DNA from: Linnemannia schmuckeri | Taxonomy: Eukaryota > Mortierellomycota > Mortierellomycetes > Mortierellales > Mortierellaceae | Reading direction: 5' to 3' | Assembly (NCBI GenBank): GCA_029449235.1 | Contig: JANATG010000004.1 | Span: forward strand, 2,542,001-2,606,000 | Length of the DNA: 64,000 nucleotides | Shown here: positions 57,748-64,000 of the stretch, in pieces | How the letters are laid out: each line of letters begins with the position of its first letter | Numbering within the stretch: the stretch's first letter is position 1 | Position numbers and translations under genes: made by a program | The notes under the pieces: generated by a model | The model's database searches: none | Told to the model about the DNA's origin: nothing | What the model saw: only the letters and a program-made list of their open reading frames with translations

Positions 57748-60073
57748 TTTTGATGTGTTTTGGTGGTTTTGGTAGGTGGTGATGGAAGAAAGGAGAGTGT
57801 TGAGTGTGGAGGAGAAAAAAAGTGGGAATGAGCAGGTTAGGATTCGTATTTATATGAGCAAAAAGAAGGGATCGATCCTCCTATGAACAAACACTAAAAA
57901 GTGAAAAAGATCACTAGCAACAAACGGGCACAATAGTTTGTCCATTCAATGCTTTTCGCTATTGAATACCATAAACTTATGCTGGTTTGCTGCTAAACAA
58001 GTTCTTGGCTTACGCTTTTTCACGCGAAGCCCAAATACTTTTCTCACACGCAAGAACAGGAAGGTCAAGAAAAAGGAAAGAAAAGAAAAAAGTAGTGTTT
58101 GGTCTGGTGCAGCAGCTTGTTGAGAGCATCTTTTTTTTTTTGTCATTCTTGCTCTGCACCAATCGCTCTGTGGACATCACGGTTTTTCTGCCCTTTGCCC
58201 TTTTGTCGACGTTATGGTCATCCAAAAACAACGGGAAGTAACAACAATAGATTGTCGAGATCAAAGGGGGAGGAGGAGCCAGGGGTTGAGTTCGAGAACA
58301 AAAAGAGAAAGAACAGGACCAGAAGGGGTTGAAGGGAGACGGTATGCCGAGTGTCTGGTCCTGCTCTTGCTGTATTCTCGGTGAAATATTGCAGCTCAAG
58401 GAAGAGACAGACAACAGAGGAATGGAGGGTCTCGTTATTTTTGTCTTTTTTTCTTATTCGTTCATTCATCACAATGCCTGCCGCTGAACTGGTCCTTTTG
58501 GAAATGTAACGAAAAGAAAAAAAGAAAAAAAAATGGATCGTCTAGACCTCTAGCAGTGACAACGTGGGTGTGCTTTTTTTTTTTTGCTATCTTTGAATGA
58601 CTAGTTGTCAAGAACGAAGTTGGGATGAGGAGTGAGGGGCGGGGATGTTCATAACCAAAGAGTCCTGAAAAGAGAGAGAAACATATGCTTGGCAGGTACA
58701 TATTGTGCCTCTCATTCGTTCATTCCAACTGGTATTTTTGACATACTGCTTTCTGTGTTCTTTTTTCACTCGGCTTCGCCTAGTGGATATCTTCTATTAC
58801 CAAGGCTGTAGTAAGTTCAGTATTGGTGCCTGTAGGTACACTTGCAAGTCACCCCATATCCCTCTCGAGAGGAATGCAACGAGTGAACAGCCAATGCGAA
58901 TTACAAAGACCGACCCGATCCCTGAGACAGTGACTTGGTACCTTCTTCTCGTTTGTCACTTGAAGATGAACATCCTTTTTAGAAGGAGCGGAGTCTTGAT
59001 GCGTTTGTTCGATATGGCATGTCAAAGTGGGTACCGAATGAAATGAATGGGTAAGGGTGAGGAAGGGATTAACCTTTTTTTTCATTTTTTTGTTCATCAT
59101 CATTCAATCCAGCGCAGCCCAATTCCTCTCCATCTAACTCTCCCTGTTCCTGTCTCGTTTCCTTCCTCCACTCCTTCCAGTCTTGTCAATTAGCCCATAG
59201 TGGAACCACCTATTTTTCATTCTCCATTCTATTTTGTTTCTTTGCCGTCCGCCATCGTGGTGTTGTGTTCATCACCCTCAATTTTTTTCTATTTTTCATG
59301 TGTTTGCAAAAAAAGAAATAATTCATCAACAATGTCTGTTCTGGTATGGTTGCTTCTTGGTCCATCGTACCCTCTCCTCTCCATATTGCATATTACTGCT
59401 TCTTATTTGTGTACTGTACACAATGCAGGTTGCTATTTGCTGGGTGAGCGAGTGAGGGGAACGGGTGGGAACTAGACGAATGAGAGGAATGTGGGAAGAA
59501 GGATGCATAAATGAGAGGGGGGAAATACAGGATCAATTATGCAACCGATCAGACATGGGTAATCGGACGTGGGCGATAGGTTTGCATGGGTAATCGAATA
59601 CAAGAAGGGGGTGTGGGAGTGAAGTGAGTAGAGTCCGGCAAGTGCACGCGTAAATCCTGAGTAAGGTAGATTTATTTTGGCGACAAGGGATGGGGCGATC
59701 TGGCGCCATTGCTTTTGCCGTTAGCAAACGACGAAATCAACAACAAGGAGAGATCGAAATAGAAAATGCAATCAACCAGATAGACAGGCATGCATGCAAA
59801 GGATGGACACAGACAGAGGGATCGAGAGAGGGATAGACAGAGAGAATAGCCAAACGGTTTTAACGATCGTTGTTGTTGTGTTTACTGCTTATGTTGCTCG
59901 GTTTGTTTGCGTGTAGTGGTGGATGTGGATGAACGAAGGTTAGTGAACGAAGGTTAGGTTGGTGATTTTTTAAATTGAGCAGTAAGGCTATGGTTCCACA
60001 GGATCCTCATTGGCCAACGACATGGTGGCCTGATTTTTTTCTCTAGTCTTTTTCGCATTTCCAAGTTTCCTGC
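57748..60073. other. Intergenic, 2.3 kb
   Basis: This holds the eight-cysteine gene promoter at the left and the 3' side of the small CaaX gene at the right. Several A/T runs are present. A plus-strand frame at 58705-59046 lacks recognisable features. No RNA gene is seen. Confidence 0.5.
57847..57854 (-). promoter_or_regulatory. TATA box of the eight-cysteine secreted-protein gene
   Basis: TATAAATA on the minus strand, 100 bp before the ATG at 57747. Position and orientation fit a core promoter and the strong codon bias of the gene. Confidence 0.6.
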
Positions 60074-60477
60074 CTATGTAATTTGGCATTCGTGCTTCTT
60101 GGGCTTGTAAACAAGGTCTACGAGAGGGGTGCCCTGAAAAAATGACCGAGGTAAGCAACAGAGGGATATGGTGTGAACTAAAAAGCTTTACGAGGACCGT
60201 TGGACGGGCACGAGATGCAATTTCATATGAACCATTTTAACGTTTGTGCTTATGTTGTCATGCTCAATTTATTATCGATTGGATTTTGGGTTCAAGGGAG
60301 TGGATGAACTTGAATTATGGGTGTGAAGAGACAAGAACCTGTTTGTGTAATTTCGCTCGGTACACGTTCAGGCGAATAGTAGTGCATGTCCAAGTTTGGC
60401 ACCGATGGAAGCGAGTACACGGATGGATGCCTCTTGAGGTCGTGAGCTTGGTTGGTCAAGGTGGGTGAGCTGGCCAT
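60074..60477 (-). CDS. 57-residue protein with C-terminal CaaX-like box, two exons
   Basis: Exon 1 (60477-60364) starts in a strong context (CACCATGGCC) and encodes 38 residues ending YYSPER. The intron (60363-60134, 230 nt) is GTACCG...TTTTTTCAG. Exon 2 (60133-60074) encodes 19 residues ending YKPKKHECQIT, then TAG. The end resembles a polybasic segment plus a CaaX box (CQIT), a signal for prenylation and membrane anchoring. Exon 2 uses C/G-ending codons (TAC AAG CCC AAG AAG CAC) like the real genes here, and bias fades after the stop, which supports this frame. An alternative junction gives a different exon-2 frame of 48 codons with poor codon bias. The ER just before the last exon recalls processing sites of prenylated fungal pheromone precursors, but that link is speculative. 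Confidence 0.45.
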
Positions 60478-61248
60478 GGTGAATGGTGGAGGGAGGTGGG
60501 TGCGTTCGTGTCGTTTTGAGCCTTGCTTTTCTCGTGTGCACCGCCGAACAGCCCATCAATCATAACAGCCCAAGTGGTTCAGCCAAGGGCTAGTGTAACT
60601 AGCCTGTGCGCTATTCCCGTGGCACGTAGAAGACAAGTCATCTCCTTTCATTTGTTTGCCCTTGCCCTTGCTCACTCCTTTGACTCCACGCCTGTTCCTG
60701 CGGGTTCACTCACTCTGTCGTCTGTCTCCAAGGTATGTAAAAGACTTAGACGTACAGATACGCACATCCTCCATTATAATCCGATTGGATCTAATGGATT
60801 ATTCCTCCCTTCCTTCACAAGGATGCCTCTCTCTCATGCGCGTTTTTTTCTATCAAGGTTTAGGAAACGTATTATCCGGTGGGTCAAGCTCATGCAAAAC
60901 GCCAGCCATTATTTTAGAGTATGCTAAAGTGGCATTCGTTTCTAGAGAAAGAGAGAGAAGAAAGACAAAGAATAGAGCCTTTGGTTTTTCACAGCCATCT
61001 CTATCTTTACCAATCCTTGTTTCCCTAGGCTGTTCATTGTGTCGTCTTGTGTTCACAACGTGTTGATATTGTCAATGGTTCACTCATACAATGGATAACT
61101 ACGAAGGTACGCGATTGGGCGTTTCATCATGTGACCATACTTAGAGTCTGATTGATGTCTTTCGTTTTTTTTTTGCGTCAAAAGATTCCTTCTTCATCCG
61201 CTCCATGGCCAGCACTGCCGCCGTTTCTACGACTAACAGCAGGAAATA
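60478..61248. other. Intergenic, 771 bp
   Basis: Promoter and C-rich leader of the small CaaX gene (minus strand), then unassigned DNA. A small perfect hairpin, GGCTAGT-GTA-ACTAGCC, lies at 60588-60604. No other gene is seen. Confidence 0.5.
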
Positions 61249-61942
61249 GTGCCAGGAACGATGCGACAGACCGCAAGGACATCACCAACCTTATACCCAA
61301 ACACCTATCCGATCCCTGCCGCCAAAGACCTCAAAAAGTGCGAGATCATCATCCATGCTACAACATTTCCTGACGGAATCAATAAATGTCGACGCCCTTG
61401 TCTTCATCATCCCTCACTGGAATGCCTACGCTCGGGAGGCCTTTGAGGCTCTTTAGGATATTTACCTGTAGCGACTCTGTTCATACGACTATGGGGACCA
61501 TAACCATCGTTTTGACCGGTTCGCAAGGCTGAAAGTATACGCCCGCGACGCTGTTGTATTTGAGGCTATTGAGCGGGATGGTTTGATAGTCAATGGTACA
61601 CACCACATGCCCATTACCCCGACCCCGCCTTCGGTCGACGTCTGGAAGATCAACTTTCGATACATACCATACTATTATTCTCCCAGGAACATTCAGGATC
61701 TGTTCAGCGAGTATGGGACTGTGATGGAGATTGGGATGTATTACATGGATTCACATAGAGACAGACATTACACGCAGGATGGTTATGTGCTGTACAAACG
61801 CTGTTCACGGCAAGAGGATCAGGATATGAGGTTCTTGGCATTACCAAGCCAAGTTAAGGTGAGAGCCAAGAAGCCTATTGCTATGGATGTTGCGGGGCTG
61901 CATCACAAGAACAGGAAGGAAAAAGGTGAAAGAATGAGGTGA
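61249..61942 (+). pseudogene. Decayed RNA-binding / retroelement ORF1-like gene
   Basis: A coherent protein can be followed through three defects. The first part (61249 to about 61380, LKKCEIIIHATTFPDG) leads by a frameshift into a frame reading VDALVFIIPHWNAYAREAFEAL. Two in-frame TAG codons follow at 61454 and 61469. The frame is then open from 61472 to a TGA at 61940-61942 (156 codons). That part contains an RRM-like fold (VWKINFRYIPYYYSPRNIQD, then LFSEYGTVMEIGMYYMD and GYVLYKR) and a basic tail. RRM-bearing proteins of this type resemble ORF1 of fungal LINE-like elements, but no reverse transcriptase remains nearby, so the origin is uncertain. Judged a relic; no intact start. Confidence 0.5.
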
Positions 61943-63437
61943 GCTATGCGATGGCGGATGCAACTGACGGTATATTGCTGCGTCTTTTCTTGAATGCTGG
62001 CGTTGGCGCTTTTTGGGATCTTTTTTCTTCCTTTTGGTAGAAACATTTTAAGGAACTACATGTATTTTACATGCGAAATAAAAAAGCCAGGACTTCAACA
62101 CTTTTGTCGTGGATCAATGGTGTGGATGAATATTTTGATTGTCAAGGAGAGGAAAAGGTAACATGAGGGAATCACAATATGCGCCTCACTTTTTTCTCGC
62201 TGTGGCATTTTTGCAGCATGCTTGCTATTCCATAGAGACAAAGACAGATTTTTGTTGTCTAGCCAGCCAACTCCCCTTGCATGGCCTCATTATTTTTTTG
62301 TCTTTTCCAAGCAAGGTCACACCTCCTTCATACATTTTGACCAATGGACGCGATTCTCGAACAAACGTTTGATCAATTGCATTACGGAGGCTGCGAGGGG
62401 GAGGAATTGCTTTTCAAACCATGGCACAGAAGACTTGTTCTAGTCCTCGGCCGAGTCGTTGCTCTAAAATGAACTGGAGGCGCGGCGACGGCTTCCAACT
62501 CCAAGTCGCTCCGAGGAAGAAAGGGAGGTACGTTAATTTAACGATGGGTACCTAGAAATTTGCGTCCCAGCCCAAGGCGAGGGGCGGTGCTTGTTTGCAC
62601 AATTGACCCACTAATGCTGTAAGAAAAGCAAATTTCTTTTTGCTCTTGTTTTTTTTTTGGCGACAGAAGGGCATTCCTATTCGTTTTGAGTACAAATCAA
62701 ACCCAGCGACTTCGTAACGTGGCCATTGAACAAAGTGTGATTGTGATCGAAGAGAGAGAGAGAGAGAACTGAGCGGCGCAATGACTTCAAGAAAAGAGTC
62801 GAATTAGGCCTGGATTTAGGTGTGGTCGTAGAGGACGAATATTGGGAAGGAAAGAGAGGACGAGGCGCGAGGGAGCGAGGCAGCCCTTTTTTTTGGTGGT
62901 TATTTTTGTGAATGGACAGTAGTTGTTCAGCCTTTTGTTTGCGACATAGAAAGAGGATGAGAGAAGAAAGAAAGGGGAGTGAGGTTGTTGTTTGTGGAAG
63001 AAAGGGGCTCTGCATTATTCGCAAAGGGGTTCATTTACAGCAAATGAGCGATTTTTTCAATCATTACACGGGCCAGAGCAAGGCAAATACAATTTTGGCC
63101 ACTTTGAAATCCTATCCAAAAACCAAACCAAGCCCAGCCAATGCTCAAAGAAGAAAAGTACCCTTGCTCTCCTGCTTACCTGCTGGTGCTTTTACTTGTC
63201 CACCAGACTCTACAGTTTGCTTTTCCCACTCCGCATTCACTTTCTTTGATCTTTTTTTACTTCACACTCTCATTCATCTCTTTTTCTCCATTTCCTTCCT
63301 CGCTCCCCTTCCACCTCACCTCGGTCGAGCCTCAGGAGCAAAGTGATCAGCCTTCTACTCAGCCCTCCTTACTTCATTCATTTCCTTCCTTTTTATTTTC
63401 TCCCATTACACTTTTACGACAATCAACCACAACGACG
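61943..63437. other. Intergenic, 1.5 kb
   Basis: Unassigned DNA after the relic, then a GA-rich stretch near 62752-62767 and, from 63160, the C/T-rich leader of the last gene. No other gene or RNA is seen. Confidence 0.5.
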
Positions 63438-64000
63438 ATGCAACAGGACAACACAACGACATACGGGGCAACTCCAACAAGTCCCACGCGCCTCGCCCAC
63501 CCAGTTCGCACACGCTACCGAGCCAACACCACCACAGGAGGCCCCGCAAGTCGGAGAGAAGGCGAGAGAGCGTGGTTACTAGGAACAGGGGCAACACGGA
63601 GTTCTGCAGAACTGACCTCAGGAACAGGAACAGGAGACCGAGGTCTCTCAAGGGCAAGATCTGGAACCACTGGTTCCAGGTGGGGCTTTGGCGGGAATCA
63701 GCGGCCATTGAGTGGTGGCTACAATATCCTGCCTACCTCTGCGAATAATAACAACAGTCCGGAGGCGGGGGTGGGCGATCTTGCAAGGAGGGGAACTGTC
63801 AAGGAAGTCCCTGGACAAACACAGTAAGTTGTGTCAAGATCATAGCTTACCACTACACGCATGCACACCTTGCACTCCCCTGAGCTAGTAAATGAAACTA
63901 AAAACAACAGACGCGAATGAGGTCCTTGTTCTATTATCTAACGTCTTTCTGTGTCCTATGTTACTATAGAGACCCAAAGGATCCATTGAATAGGACAATG
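63438..64000 (+). CDS. Unrecognised protein, N-terminal part (3' end outside window)
   Basis: Exon 1 (63438-63823) starts with MQQDNTTTYGATPTSP and encodes 128 residues plus two bases. It is low complexity and basic (Thr, Gly, Arg, Ser), with RRE, WLLGTG and WGFGGNQRP patches but no domain I know. A donor GTAAGT follows. Of two candidate acceptors, the one at 63968-63969 (TATAG) keeps the frame, giving QDPKDPLNRTM up to the window edge; the earlier AG would meet a TGA after two codons. The leader is C/T-rich like other promoters here. The N-terminal region is probably disordered, with the functional domain beyond the window. Confidence 0.6.

Noticed and set aside
1..64000. CRISPR array, bacterial operon or prophage
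   Set aside because: No regularly spaced repeats. Genes are spliced and eukaryotic throughout; tandem repeats are microsatellites only.

Overview
The window is nuclear DNA of a filamentous fungus. Its genes have several short introns (mostly 60-360 nt) with GT...AG ends, pyrimidine-rich promoters, chitin-related and GPI-anchored wall proteins, and the usual eukaryotic housekeeping genes. An early-diverging lineage (Mucoromycota in the broad sense, Mortierella-like) fits best. The reasons are a phosphorylase-kinase regulatory subunit and a queuosine-salvage enzyme, both missing from budding yeast, an Acinus-type splicing cofactor, and the end of a STAND-like WD40 protein. This placement is inferred from gene content; no database was consulted. 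Exon models were built by hand by matching splice signals to reading frame and to conserved protein sequence.

Layout, left to right. 0-3 kb: the 3' end of a WD40-repeat gene (+) and a small two-exon secreted protein with a KR processing site (-). 3-15 kb is a compact housekeeping block: exocyst Sec6 (-) divergent from AP-2 sigma (+), CENP-K (-) divergent from an Acinus-like SAP/RSB protein (+), ribosomal protein eL32 (-), and queuosine-salvage Qng1 in nine coding exons (-). 15-22 kb: two tandem two-EF-hand proteins (+) and a GPI-anchored GH18 chitinase (-). 23.8-29.8 kb: a 1,519-residue phosphorylase kinase alpha/beta-type subunit (+). 30.5-34.5 kb: a C2H2 zinc-finger protein (+) converging on an SLC35F-type transporter (-). 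34.5-40.6 kb: pyrimidine-rich intergenic DNA. 40.7-44 kb: a 1,098-residue membrane-associated protein with an RVxF-type PP1 docking motif (+). 44-52.4 kb: an AT-rich block with no assignable gene but two strong foldbacks and scattered exon-like pieces. 52.4-64 kb: a Ser-rich protein (-), a GPI-anchored eight-cysteine secreted protein (-), a tiny 57-residue protein ending in a CaaX-like box (-), a decayed RNA-binding/retroelement-like ORF (+), and the first exons of an unrecognised gene running off the right edge (+).

There is no operon-like logic. Linked functions are limited to two divergent pairs with short shared promoters (393 and 220 bp) and the EF-hand tandem. Three genes (AP-2 sigma and both EF-hand genes) have a first coding exon that is only the ATG. 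The best candidates for something undescribed are the short spliced secreted or prenylated peptides at 1672-2164 and 60074-60477, and the unexplained 8.5-kb AT-rich block.
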